Shown here piece by piece: positions 1 through 7,393 of a stretch of DNA of 64,000 bases (the stretch's first letter is position 1; each line of letters opens with the position of its first letter). The notes beneath the pieces are model-generated. The model was not told the DNA's origin and ran no database searches. It was given only the letters and a program-made list of their open reading frames with translations. A program made the translations under genes and the position numbers. Origin of the DNA: Anaerolineae bacterium. Lineage in GTDB: Bacteria > Chloroflexota > Anaerolineae > 4572-78 > J111. Location: assembly GCA_023382535.1 (NCBI GenBank), contig JAHDWA010000007.1, positions 62,001 to 126,000 of the forward strand. Reading direction: 5' to 3'.

Positions 1-427
1 AGTAAGCTTCACCGCGGAGGACGGCCCACAATGCCGTGTAGCCCCACAGGAACGAGGCGTCCATAAATTCCAGGCTGGACGGGGTTTCAAGAAGCTGCTC
101 GAACTGGTGGTTGTGCAGCGGTCGGGGCTTGTCTTCCCCCCGCCACTCGACCACCTCCATTTCACCCTGGCTGAACTCGTTGGCAATGACCGAAGCATTG
201 CTAAAAACCCAGGCCGATTGCAGGGCCAGCCGTTTAAGCTGCTCGTCGCTCCAATCTATGGTCAGCAAGCTGGAAGCGCCGCCGCTGCCCAACTCGACCT
301 CCCCGGCAAAGAGGGCTTCTCGGCCGGCTTCCATTTGGGCCGCTTTGACCTGGGCCTCCGATTCAGAGACGGTGATGTAGCCTTCTCGCCGGACGAATCT
401 GTCAAGCCATTTGCTATAGAAAGGCAT
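1..427 (-). CDS. Phage portal protein, N-terminal part (cut by window edge)
   Basis: Only the first 142 codons are inside the window; the frame is open to the left edge. Portal proteins form the ring at the capsid vertex through which DNA is packaged. The translation contains VFSNASVIANEF, then NHQFEQLLETPS, then WGYTALWAVLRGEAY. This follows the HK97/SPP1-type portal pattern: a helix sampling the active state, the H-x-x-x-x-L-L-x-x-P segment, and a G-x-A-Y end. The ATG at 427 is preceded by a strong SD (GCGGAGGT) lying inside the 3' end of the deoxyribosyltransferase-like gene. Position directly after the terminase genes fits a packaging module. The family call is from pattern recognition; no head genes beyond it are visible. 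Confidence 0.75.
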   Translation of the reverse strand, partial: MPFYSKWLDRFVRREGYITVSESEAQVKAAQMEAGREALFAGEVELGSGGASSLLTIDWSDEQLKRLALQSAWVFSNASVIANEFSQGEMEVVEWRGEDKPRPLHNHQFEQLLETPSSLEFMDASFLWGYTALWAVLRGEAY

Positions 428-428
428 G

Positions 429-902
429 TTACCTCCGCTTGGAATTTATGAGCACTGCTTCGTAGTCGGAAACAGCACGGGCAAGGTCGGCCAGCGAATA
501 CACGATTGTTACATCTGGCCGGACCAGGTTGGTTTGGATCTGGACATCCTGGAGCCGGGCGTAGTCAGGATCAACGCCAACAAATAAGGGCTTACCGGCC
601 ATAGACCAGGCCCCCAGTTCGTACATGACAATGGGTTGCAGTTTTTCGGCGCAAAACCAGAAAGAAATAACATTGGCCTTCCGCAGGTGGTCGAACTCCC
701 ACTTAATCTGTGCGTAAGCCGCGCTCGAATCGTGTATAGGAAACTGTGCCCGTCTGGGGTTTAGAACGGCGTAATTTGTGCCCGACAGCAGTTTGACCAT
801 TTCCGTCTGCCAGTCAGGACAGCCGACAATCCCTCCGGCCAGAAAGAGGCCCGGTTGGCCCAGTAAAGGGTCCCACGCTTTTGGACACTCGATGTATTCC
901 AT
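429..902 (-). CDS. Nucleoside 2-deoxyribosyltransferase-like protein
   Basis: This 157-residue protein matches the small nucleoside deoxyribosyltransferase fold used for base exchange on deoxynucleosides. FLAGGI near residue 20 is the nucleotide-binding start. NPRR follows near residue 48, then IKWEFDHL, FWF, and the YELG motif near residue 95 carrying the expected catalytic Glu. KPLFVGVDPDYARLQDV then matches the conserved C-terminal half. In phages such enzymes are linked to nucleotide salvage or base modification; which applies here is not known. It sits between terL and the portal gene, one base from the portal start. The SD is GCGGAGGA just before the ATG. Confidence 0.72.
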   Translation of the reverse strand: MEYIECPKAWDPLLGQPGLFLAGGIVGCPDWQTEMVKLLSGTNYAVLNPRRAQFPIHDSSAAYAQIKWEFDHLRKANVISFWFCAEKLQPIVMYELGAWSMAGKPLFVGVDPDYARLQDVQIQTNLVRPDVTIVYSLADLARAVSDYEAVLINSKRR

Positions 903-913
903 AAATCCTCCGC

Positions 914-2455
914 TTAAGCGAACCCATACGAAAACGCAATGCCGGCGGACAACTTATTAAACGCGCCGCTGCTGCCGTCTACCTGGTCATCGTTGCGGCC
1001 AAACGGAAAAGCCGTAATTTCGTCCAGCCAATCGGCGGTCCAATTGGCCCGCAGCACCCGCACATTGCCTGCCTCGGCCTGAGCGGCGAAAGGCTTGGCC
1101 GCGACCTCTTTGTTGGTCAATGCGCGCTGGGCATAAACCGGGTGGCCGGCCAGCAACCGGATAATGGCATCAGTCGAGATTTTGCCGCCGCTCCCGCCTT
1201 CCTGCTCGACCCAAACCTCGACTGTATTGCGGTACTTGTCGGCATCGAGCCGAGTTGTCTGCAAAATAACCTGCTGCACCTCGTAGGCGCTGTAGCGCCC
1301 GCAGACAACATCCTCGACGTAATAAAAGCCTTCGGGCGTCTTGGCCATCAGAACACCCGCGGTCTGGTCGTTGCGCATGCTTTCGCCGGAGGCCAGGTCC
1401 CAATAGCGCACCCGCTGGGCGTCCAGCGGCACCGCGTCCACCAGCTTGAACCACGGCCGGCGGAACAAGCTGCCTTCGGTCGGGCGAGGCACGCCCTGGT
1501 ACTCGGCGGCCCAGGCGTTCGAGCCAACCTCGCGCATGATTTCAAGCAGCGCCGCCCGGCTGAAGCGCAGGGGAGACAGCGGCTCGCCTGCCTCCCGGCC
1601 AATCGGGTCTGGCAGCCCTTCCGCCAGCCCGACGAACTTGTTGTTAATATCCCGCTCTTCCTGGGTCTCGGCCAGCGCCGGCAGGCGCAGGATGTGCCAG
1701 CTTTCGGACTGGTCGGCGATCAGGCGGCCCACCAGGTCGTCCTGGTGCCAGCGGGTCATAATAATGATGATGACGCCGTTTTCCCAGATGCGGGTGCGGA
1801 ACGTCCCGCGATACCAGTCCCAGATGCGGTCCCGAACCGTCTCGCGGTAAGCATCCTGCCAGCCAGAGAACGGGTCATCAACGATCCCCAGGCGCGCGCC
1901 GTGCCCGGTAATCGCACCCCCCACACCTACCGCCAGCAGGCTGGCCAGGCGGTTGTGAATCTGCCAGTGTTCAACCGAGCGGTGGCGCGGAGCCGTGCGA
2001 ATGGAAGGAAAAAGCTCGTTGAACTCTCGGCTTTCGACAATCGCTCGCGCCTGGCGGCTCTTGTCCGTCGCCAGGCTGCCGGCATAGCTGGTCAGGATGA
2101 CCGGGTCATCGGGCCGGCGTCCCAGCCAGTAGGCGGGGAAGAGCACCGAGGCCAGATGTGATTTCCCGTGCTGCGGCGGGGCGCTGACGATAAGCCGCCG
2201 GATCTTCCCGGCGACGACCTGGTCCAGAGTGTCGGCCAGGATTCTGTTCCACGCTTCGGCCACATACAGCGGGTAGGTGTATGCGGCGAAGTCAATCATC
2301 CGTTTTCGGGCAGCAACTCGCTTTTCCAGACCCCCCACCGCAGACGGATCGGCCATTGCCTGGACGACCCGCTCGCGGACCTGCTGGCGAACGGCGGCAG
2401 CAATATCAGGATTTTGAGCCAGCCACTCCCGAAACCAGCTAGGGGAATCAACCAT
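914..2455 (-). CDS. terL: Terminase large subunit (packaging ATPase and nuclease)
   Basis: A full-length 513-residue TerL. The N-terminal ATPase has Walker A SAPPQHGKS (91-99), Walker B LGIVDDPF (189-196) and the coupling motif MTRWHQDDL (about 233-241). The C-terminal RNase H-like nuclease has YWDLASGE with Asp353, VEQEGGSGG with Glu418/419, and NDDQVD near 489-493, giving the acidic metal site. The protein pumps DNA into the prohead through the portal and cuts the concatemer. Its start overlaps the small-subunit gene by 8 bp, so the two are probably translationally coupled. This is the strongest evidence that the window is a tailed phage. Confidence 0.96.
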   Translation of the reverse strand: MVDSPSWFREWLAQNPDIAAAVRQQVRERVVQAMADPSAVGGLEKRVAARKRMIDFAAYTYPLYVAEAWNRILADTLDQVVAGKIRRLIVSAPPQHGKSHLASVLFPAYWLGRRPDDPVILTSYAGSLATDKSRQARAIVESREFNELFPSIRTAPRHRSVEHWQIHNRLASLLAVGVGGAITGHGARLGIVDDPFSGWQDAYRETVRDRIWDWYRGTFRTRIWENGVIIIIMTRWHQDDLVGRLIADQSESWHILRLPALAETQEERDINNKFVGLAEGLPDPIGREAGEPLSPLRFSRAALLEIMREVGSNAWAAEYQGVPRPTEGSLFRRPWFKLVDAVPLDAQRVRYWDLASGESMRNDQTAGVLMAKTPEGFYYVEDVVCGRYSAYEVQQVILQTTRLDADKYRNTVEVWVEQEGGSGGKISTDAIIRLLAGHPVYAQRALTNKEVAAKPFAAQAEAGNVRVLRANWTADWLDEITAFPFGRNDDQVDGSSGAFNKLSAGIAFSYGFA

Positions 2456-3137
2456 TTACCTCCGGTTCGTCTGTTTCTGCAACCTTGGCCATACCGGCCA
2501 GGACCTGGGCGGCCATCTCGTCCAGCAGCGCCTCGACATCTTCCGGCTTGACCCCCTGTGGCAGAGTATCCCGCCAATCGAACCGAATTTTCTGGATCTC
2601 GGTTTCCGAGCCGGTGGACAGCCTGGCCATGCGGTCGGCAACTTGAACCAGGCGCGGAATCGTGTCCATGTTCCAACGGGCCGGCTCGACGGTGGTCTTA
2701 CCGTCAGTGGTAGTTGTCTGGATAATGGGAAATTTGAGCATCTGGCTGGCCTTGTCCATCAAGGCGCTCGCCGCTTCCCACGCCTTCTCTTCCCACTGCT
2801 CAATACGCTTTTGGCGAAGCTGCATACGCGATTCGCGTTCGAGCCGGTCGTAATCATTGGCCCGCGCGACCCACTGGAAGGCAGCCGACCAGGTGGCGAT
2901 GGTAGAAAAGGCAGTTGACGGCGGCCGGTACCTGGGATTGTCAGCCATCTGCTGCTCGTACATCTTGACCAATCCGCGCAGGGACCGCCCCGCTCCCATC
3001 AGACAATAATCACGGAGAGCCTCGTTAGCCCGGTCAGTTTCCTCCTCGACCTTGGCCGTCGGGTCCTGGGGATCGTATCTGAAAAGCAAAGGATTGATGT
3101 CGGCAATGGTTCCGTTGGTGGTGTCGTCTATGGACAT
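2448..3137 (-). CDS. Probable terminase small subunit
   Basis: A 229-residue helical protein directly upstream of terL. The segment LRGLVKMYEQQ...TWSAAFQWVARANDYDRLE (about 60-105) looks like the helix-turn-helix found in phage small terminase subunits, which bind the packaging site. It is followed by a long helix (QLRQKRIEQWEEKAWEAA) and an acidic tail. I chose the ATG at 3137 because it follows GGGGG and overlaps the upstream membrane-protein gene by only 10 bp. A longer frame to 3209 reads through that gene. Function rests on HTH-like sequence and on position next to terL. Confidence 0.68.
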   Translation of the reverse strand: MSIDDTTNGTIADINPLLFRYDPQDPTAKVEEETDRANEALRDYCLMGAGRSLRGLVKMYEQQMADNPRYRPPSTAFSTIATWSAAFQWVARANDYDRLERESRMQLRQKRIEQWEEKAWEAASALMDKASQMLKFPIIQTTTTDGKTTVEPARWNMDTIPRLVQVADRMARLSTGSETEIQKIRFDWRDTLPQGVKPEDVEALLDEMAAQVLAGMAKVAETDEPEVNG

Positions 3138-3391
3138 GCGCGCCCCCATTTCAACCAGAAGATAAGCATTAACACCGCAACCAGGCTGTAATAACCGTGC
3201 AAAAACCAAATGGGGCCAACAGGTAGACTGGCCACGTAAAACCAGTAAATCAGGTTGCCCAGGTTGGTAAGCGTCAGGTAAGCCCCAGAATAGCCGACCA
3301 TCTGCCGGGTTCCGAAGGGCTTGAGCAGCATTGGCAGCGTGCTGGCGACGTACAGGGCCGCCGCAACTGCCCCCCAGGTATTAGGGGTCAT
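3128..3391 (-). CDS. Small three-helix membrane protein (holin candidate or PQ-loop-like)
   Basis: 87 residues with three predicted membrane spans: about 7-24, 36-56 and 61-83. The ends are short and the last loop is basic. Position beside the terminase genes would suit a holin. However, the spacing and residues (ASTLPMLLK-x3-TRQMVGYS, then NLIYWFYV, then FWLKW) resemble the single PQ-loop unit of SemiSWEET-type sugar transporters. Those also have three helices in about 90 residues, with LP near the end of helix 1. Which of the two it is cannot be settled here. Confidence 0.6.
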   Translation of the reverse strand: MTPNTWGAVAAALYVASTLPMLLKPFGTRQMVGYSGAYLTLTNLGNLIYWFYVASLPVGPIWFLHGYYSLVAVLMLIFWLKWGRACP

Positions 3392-3683
3392 GCCGGACCC
3401 CCCGTGAATTACCGGGACTCGTGTTCCGTGAATTACCGGGACTCGTGCCCCGTGAATTACCGGGACTCGTGTTCAGGATGTCTCTCAGGCTGGGCCAGTG
3501 GGTTTGTGGCCGGCAAGGTATCTCCAGGGTGTCGAGCACCCGCAGCGTGCCATCGCTGGCCTGGGCGATGAAGACCACCTGCATCCGGTCGGATTGAGCG
3601 GCTGCCAGGTCAAAACCGTGCAGCAGCCGCTCATTTTTGCCGAGATTGATGTTGACGACCGAGGTTGAAGAGGAAGTCATCAT
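3381..3683 (-). CDS. Small phage protein with a threefold SPGNSRG tail
   Basis: 100 residues. The first 70 are an unrecognised globular part (VVNINLG...LHGFDLAAAQ...VVFIAQASDGTLRVLDTLEI) of likely beta character. The last 30 are three copies of an eight-residue unit, T-S-P-G-N-S-R-G/N, encoded by three 24-bp DNA repeats (3401-3471). The tail reads like a translated DNA repeat rather than a folded domain. The gene overlaps both neighbours by a few bases, as is usual in this operon. Confidence 0.65.
   Translation of the reverse strand: MMTSSSTSVVNINLGKNERLLHGFDLAAAQSDRMQVVFIAQASDGTLRVLDTLEIPCRPQTHWPSLRDILNTSPGNSRGTSPGNSRNTSPGNSRGVRHDP
3401..3471. repeat. Three tandem copies of a 24-bp palindromic repeat
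   Basis: Units begin near 3401, 3425 and 3449. The core CCCGTGAATTACCGGG is an imperfect palindrome (CCCG...CGGG arms around AATT), followed by ACTCGTG. Related single copies lie at 31142, 38378, 57467 and, inverted and diverged, 59320. In the 3381-3683 gene the three copies are in frame and encode the SPGNSRG tail. Confidence 0.85.
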
Positions 3684-3910
3684 AACACCGCCAAAACTTT
3701 GTCGGCCTGTTCTCGATCACTCTCTTTTTCGGTCTCCGATAACTCACTATAGGATGTATTCATCTGCCGTTGCCAGCGTTGAGCTTTTTCAGCGGGCATG
3801 GTCCATGAACCATCCTCGTTAAAAGTACCAACGGAAAACTGCCACCGCATCCAGTGAGACCAGATCTCGTGCTGAAGAGCGGCCAGTTTTTCTCTTAACA
3901 CTTTATCCAT
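3680..3910 (-). CDS. Conserved small phage protein with RyR-like motif
   Basis: 76 residues: a W-rich N-terminal helix (HEIWSHWMRWQF), a short hairpin (GTFNEDGSWTMP), then AQRWQRQMNTSYSELSETEK followed by ESDREQADKVLAVL. The last part resembles the P-Y-x-E-L-x-E-x-E-K-x-x-D-R signature of RyR-repeat domains, known in bacterial and phage proteins. The reaction is unknown; a binding role is the most one can say. The ATG at 3910 overlaps the end of the upstream gene by 8 bp. A longer frame to 4012 would lie entirely inside that gene. Confidence 0.65.
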   Translation of the reverse strand: MDKVLREKLAALQHEIWSHWMRWQFSVGTFNEDGSWTMPAEKAQRWQRQMNTSYSELSETEKESDREQADKVLAVL

Positions 3911-5618
3911 CTCGTGCCTCCTCGGAGATACCAAATCGCCGGGCAAACGCGGCCACCGCCTCCCCGCCAAGCCCCATGCGTGCCCCGTCCGGGTAGGGCA
4001 GATCAAACTCAAATTCCAGGCTGCGTTTCAAATCCGGCCAGATAATTGGTTTAGGTTTACTACAGACGGCCGTGACGACCTGGTTCATGTAGTAGTCGGT
4101 CTCAACGACCTCAAAGAACGCCTCGAACAACTCGCGCCACTCCTCCATCGAGTGATACTTCTGGGCCTTGGGCGCGCGGGTCAGGTCGCCCAGCTTCATA
4201 TTGGGTTCGTAGTCGAGGATGAAGCCGTGGTCACTCTGGGAGGTGCGGTCTAGCCCCTTACGCCCGCGGTAGTTCATCCAGGCACTGGTCCGGTCGGAAA
4301 CAGCGGTGGCGTAGAGCTTTCCCTTGCCGGTCAGGGCGGCGACGATACGGACCACGTGCTCGCGGTCCTCGCGGAAAGGCACCGAATTGAGGATCGCGGC
4401 CAAAAAGACCGAGGTCCACTCTTTGCCGGTGGCAACCGTCTGGAGAAAAACCCTGGCGTCGGCCACGCTCACTTCTTTATCAATCGTGTCGCCCTGCGGG
4501 ATGCGGTAGGGTTCAAAGTAATCCACGTCAATGCCGGCCTTGCGCAGGTTGGTCGTTTCCTTGAGCCGGCCCGCCCCAAAATCCAGGATGGTTGAGCCGT
4601 GAATCCGCTCCCATGTCCGGCGCTGTTCCGGGTTGGTCAGAAAGAAACGGTCGGGGTGCTCCTGGGGCAGGGCCACAAAGGTAAAGCCGTAGCCCAGATC
4701 AACTGTGGGTGGCGTGACCCGCGAACGGCGAAAGGAGTTGTGGCGGAGGTAGTCGGCATAACGAGACTTGATGTCAAAATCCATCGTCAGCAGGTTGAGC
4801 ATAATCCGGGCAAAGTTGGCCTCCGCTTCGGACAGGATCAGGACATCGGCCTCTTTATGCCCGTACTCGGCCAGGTGTTCCAGCCGGCCAATCCCGTTGA
4901 CGACTGTCAGGTCGGGGGCCAGGATGATGGGCATGATCACTCCTTTGCCGTGCAGAACGCTGGTGATGTTGGTCGCGTAGCGGACCCAGCGCCCGGAGTT
5001 GGCTTGCAGGATGGGTTTGAGGGGATGTTTGACCGTGTGCATGCAGGGGTAGAACTCGTCGGTGTCGGGCTTGCGGTCAGGCAGGGCCGCGGCCAGATCG
5101 TAAACACCGGACTGGGTAATCGCTTCGGTCAGGGTCTTTGAGGTAACCGTGATGTCCATGTCGTTGGTCGCGCGGTTGAACATAATGTTGATGGCCTTAC
5201 GCTCCTGGAGGCTAATGTCGCGTTGGAAGAAGCAGACCGGGATATGCCGCCCGCCCATCCAACTACTGTAGACGTAGTGACGCTGGTGGCCGCTGAGCAG
5301 TTCGCCCCGGCTGTCGGCGAACAGTTGCAGCAAAAAGCCGAGCTTGCGCAGCGATAGCTCAATCAACTTAAGCCGCTCCGGGTCGGCCAGACGGGGGTTG
5401 TAGGTGGAAGGTTGGACCTGCCCGGTGGTTACCAGGCGGATCGAGGAGACGCGCCGGTTCCGCTCCTCGGCTTCGAGGCGGGCCTTTTCCCGCTCCGCCG
5501 CGCGCGCGGCCGCCCTCGCCTTTTTCTCGGCTTCCTCTCTGCGTTTCTGGACGAGGTAGAAGTCATCTTTGGCCTGGCGCTTGGCCTGTTTGGGGTCAGT
5601 GTGAGAGGACCGTCTCAT
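3903..5618 (-). CDS. Two ParB-like domains fused to a methyltransferase-like domain
   Basis: 571 residues. An N-terminal basic/acidic coiled coil (about 10-55, rich in Lys, Arg, Glu, Ala) is followed by a ParB/sulfiredoxin-fold domain: YNPRLADPERL, then LLSGHQRHYVYSSW near 110. A second similar segment (GVIMPIILAPDLTVVNGIGRLEHL, about 225-250) repeats the G-x-G-R pattern. From about 343, STILDFGAGRLKETTNL looks like motif I of a class I SAM-dependent methyltransferase, with an acidic residue ending the next strand (VDYFEPY). I see no NPPY/DPPY motif, so a base-N6 methyltransferase is not shown. Its start overlaps the next ParB-like gene in an ATGA junction. A role in DNA modification or processing is inference. 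Confidence 0.68.
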   Translation of the reverse strand: MRRSSHTDPKQAKRQAKDDFYLVQKRREEAEKKARAAARAAEREKARLEAEERNRRVSSIRLVTTGQVQPSTYNPRLADPERLKLIELSLRKLGFLLQLFADSRGELLSGHQRHYVYSSWMGGRHIPVCFFQRDISLQERKAINIMFNRATNDMDITVTSKTLTEAITQSGVYDLAAALPDRKPDTDEFYPCMHTVKHPLKPILQANSGRWVRYATNITSVLHGKGVIMPIILAPDLTVVNGIGRLEHLAEYGHKEADVLILSEAEANFARIMLNLLTMDFDIKSRYADYLRHNSFRRSRVTPPTVDLGYGFTFVALPQEHPDRFFLTNPEQRRTWERIHGSTILDFGAGRLKETTNLRKAGIDVDYFEPYRIPQGDTIDKEVSVADARVFLQTVATGKEWTSVFLAAILNSVPFREDREHVVRIVAALTGKGKLYATAVSDRTSAWMNYRGRKGLDRTSQSDHGFILDYEPNMKLGDLTRAPKAQKYHSMEEWRELFEAFFEVVETDYYMNQVVTAVCSKPKPIIWPDLKRSLEFEFDLPYPDGARMGLGGEAVAAFARRFGISEEARDG

Positions 5619-6517
5619 GCGACCTCGTCCTGCACCGGTTCTTCAGGGATGCGTAGCCGGCGACGGATCTCGGCCAGTATTTTGGCCTGCTCGAAGCCGG
5701 CCGTCTGGCGGATGTCCTCAATCATATTGAGGTAGTCGTCGCGCAGGATGGTCAGGTTGTAGCGGCCAATCTGGGCCTGGGTGTTGGCCAGGGCGACCGG
5801 GGGTGGAGTGGTTTCGTTCCCGCTATCTGTTCCTTCGCCCGCCCCCTCTTCACCTTCACCCTGCTCATCCAGGTCATCTTCGTCCACCAGGTCAGCCGGC
5901 GCCGGTGCGGCGGTTGGCGGGTTAGTCGGCTCAGGGGTCTTCTCTTCGACCTCCTCACCCTCACCAAAGAGGTCGGTTGGTGTAACGACAACCGGAGGGG
6001 CCTGGTGAACAACACGAGCCAGGAGTTCCTCAACGTCCTTGTCGCTGACCGAGACCGGTAGCGTGTCGGCGTCGCGCAGCGTGGCCAGGAGTTCGTTATA
6101 CCCTTGCACCGAATACATGCGGGCCATGTCCAGGCCGGTCAGAGTGCCCCCGGCCAGGGTCAGGTTGTTGTGATCAATAGCAAACGCTGCTGCCGCTTCC
6201 TGGCTCGGCAGGTCATTGCCAAACAGGATTGGGATAGCCCACTCGCCCTTGTGGGTCAGGGCGATGCCGACCGGCGGCTCCATGCCCCGCTCGCGCATGG
6301 CCACCAGGGCCAGGGTGCGGCCATTGCCGCCGATGATTGCGCCCTGACCGGCCGCGGAAAGAAGCGATGAATCGAACTTGGGTGGGTCGGCAAAGCCGTA
6401 GCGTTTGATCGAGGTGATAATTGCCTCGGTGTCGTGCAGCTTCGGATTGTCAAGCCACTCCCAATCTTTGGCTTCGTCGAGCAAAACGTACTCAAGTTTA
6501 AGTAGATTTTTGCCCAT
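5615..6517 (-). CDS. ParB/sulfiredoxin-fold protein with acidic linker
   Basis: 300 residues. Residues 1-150 carry a ParB-like fold: KLHDTEAIITSIKRYGF, AIIGGNGRTLALVAM, WAIPILFGNDL and AFAIDHNNLTLAGG. Then comes a low-complexity acidic and proline-rich linker (about 180-250), and a basic C-terminal helix (ILAEIRRRLRIPEEP). It is a paralog of the 8116-8862 protein, sharing G-N-G-R-T, WAIP(I/V)LFG and FAIDHNNLT almost exactly. ATG at 6517 follows AAGGAG; a longer frame to 6562 lacks one. Unlike partition ParB it has no HTH, so nuclease, NTPase or adaptor roles are all open. Confidence 0.72.
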   Translation of the reverse strand: MGKNLLKLEYVLLDEAKDWEWLDNPKLHDTEAIITSIKRYGFADPPKFDSSLLSAAGQGAIIGGNGRTLALVAMRERGMEPPVGIALTHKGEWAIPILFGNDLPSQEAAAAFAIDHNNLTLAGGTLTGLDMARMYSVQGYNELLATLRDADTLPVSVSDKDVEELLARVVHQAPPVVVTPTDLFGEGEEVEEKTPEPTNPPTAAPAPADLVDEDDLDEQGEGEEGAGEGTDSGNETTPPPVALANTQAQIGRYNLTILRDDYLNMIEDIRQTAGFEQAKILAEIRRRLRIPEEPVQDEVA

Positions 6518-6749
6518 CTGGGGTCTCCTTGGATAGATTGGTGGGGGCCATCGCAAAGTCAAGGTAATAATCGTGGCCGACCGCGAATCGATTCGGGTGC
6601 ATGGCCGTCAGAGTTATCTGGCCCTGGGGCTTGGCCGGCCAATGAGCCAGGTTGATGGTGGCTTCCGGGATGACGGCAAAGGTGTAACTGGCCATTCCGG
6701 CCTCATCGAGGCTAGACTCCTGGGTGCAGCGAAACTTGAGGCGGATCAT
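6498..6749 (-). CDS. Small phage beta protein, copy 2 of a tandem pair
   Basis: 83 residues starting MIRLKFRCT, with an N-x-x-H-W-P-A-K-P-Q-G-Q-I core and an ending FAVGHDYYLDF. The same ground plan appears in the neighbouring 6746-7000 gene (MIRAKFRCT ... FTVGQEYYLDF), so the two arose by tandem duplication. The pattern matches a small beta-rich phage protein family ending in F-x-V-G-x-x-Y-Y-x-D-F that I have no function for. The start overlaps its paralog by an ATGA junction; the 3' end overlaps the next gene by 20 bp. Confidence 0.7.
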   Translation of the reverse strand: MIRLKFRCTQESSLDEAGMASYTFAVIPEATINLAHWPAKPQGQITLTAMHPNRFAVGHDYYLDFAMAPTNLSKETPDGQKST

Positions 6750-7000
6750 GATTTCACCTCCGCCGGGGCAGGGGCCGGGACGAAGTCGAGGTAATATTCC
6801 TGGCCGACCGTAAACAGGTCATCCACGATAGCCGAGAGCTTGATCTCGCCGCTGGGCGTTGCTGCCCAGAACGCCCGGTTTTCAATACTGCCATCAGTCA
6901 CCGGGATAAAGCGGTAGCTCCAAATAATACTGGCCTTCTGCCCGCCCAGAGCAGCCAGGGACTCGGTTTTGTCCGTACAGCGAAATTTAGCGCGAATCAT
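6746..7000 (-). CDS. Small phage beta protein, copy 1 of a tandem pair
   Basis: 84 residues, paralog of the 6498-6749 product. Shared points are the MIR-x-KFRCT start, the S-I-E-N-R-A-F-W-x-A-T-P-S-G-E-I-K-L middle and the VGQEYYLDF end. It belongs to the same phage family of unknown role; location in the head/packaging operon suggests a virion or assembly part. Translation is probably coupled to the upstream gene (4-bp overlap at 6997-7000). Confidence 0.72.
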   Translation of the reverse strand: MIRAKFRCTDKTESLAALGGQKASIIWSYRFIPVTDGSIENRAFWAATPSGEIKLSAIVDDLFTVGQEYYLDFVPAPAPAEVKS

Positions 7001-7386
7001 GATGCGTCTCCTCCTTGGTTCAGATAATCAGGTCGGGCCAGGTCAGGCGGCAGGGGGTCCTGGCCTGGCTGGCGCGGTTCCACTGATAAAAATGGCTCGT
7101 GGCCATTGACAGGGATAAACAGGGTCCAGGAGCTATCCGGGGCCGAGACGTAGCCCGCCCAGATCTTTTGCAGGTCGGGATCGGTGTAGGTCTTGATTTC
7201 GAGCAGGGGTAGAGCAGTTATCCTCTCATCTGCTGCAATCTCCCGACTTGGCCGAAGAGAAAAATGAGGGATCCCGCCAGGTTGGGGTAGAAGTAACGTC
7301 CAGGGATCGTCTTCTTTATTGGCAATGAACCCAGTCCATAGCTTGAGCATACCGGGGTCAGTGTAAAGGCTAATTTTAATATTCAT
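6997..7386 (-). CDS. Internally duplicated protein of unknown function
   Basis: 129 residues from the ATG at 7386 (a GTG one codon earlier is an alternative). The chain is two copies of one unit. Residues about 6-45 read LYTDPGMLKLWTGF...DPWTLLLP...HFSL. Residues about 67-103 read TYTDPDLQKIWAGY...SSWTLFIP...PFLSV. The repeat T-D-P-x-x-x-K-x-W-x-G-(F/Y)-x-x-x-x-x-x-x-W-T-L-x-x-P suggests a small beta domain present twice. I do not recognise the family. Confidence 0.65.
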   Translation of the reverse strand: MNIKISLYTDPGMLKLWTGFIANKEDDPWTLLLPQPGGIPHFSLRPSREIAADERITALPLLEIKTYTDPDLQKIWAGYVSAPDSSWTLFIPVNGHEPFLSVEPRQPGQDPLPPDLARPDYLNQGGDAS

Positions 7387-7393
7387 CACCCGC

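Noticed and set aside
1142..2161. Long plus-strand open frame of 339 codons
   Set aside because: It is antisense to the terminase large subunit, has no homology-like motifs and no ribosome site; a shadow of GC-rich codon use.
3401..3471. Three regularly spaced repeats that could suggest a short CRISPR array
   Set aside because: The units are directly abutting with no spacers, lie in a coding frame, and related single copies occur elsewhere in other genes.
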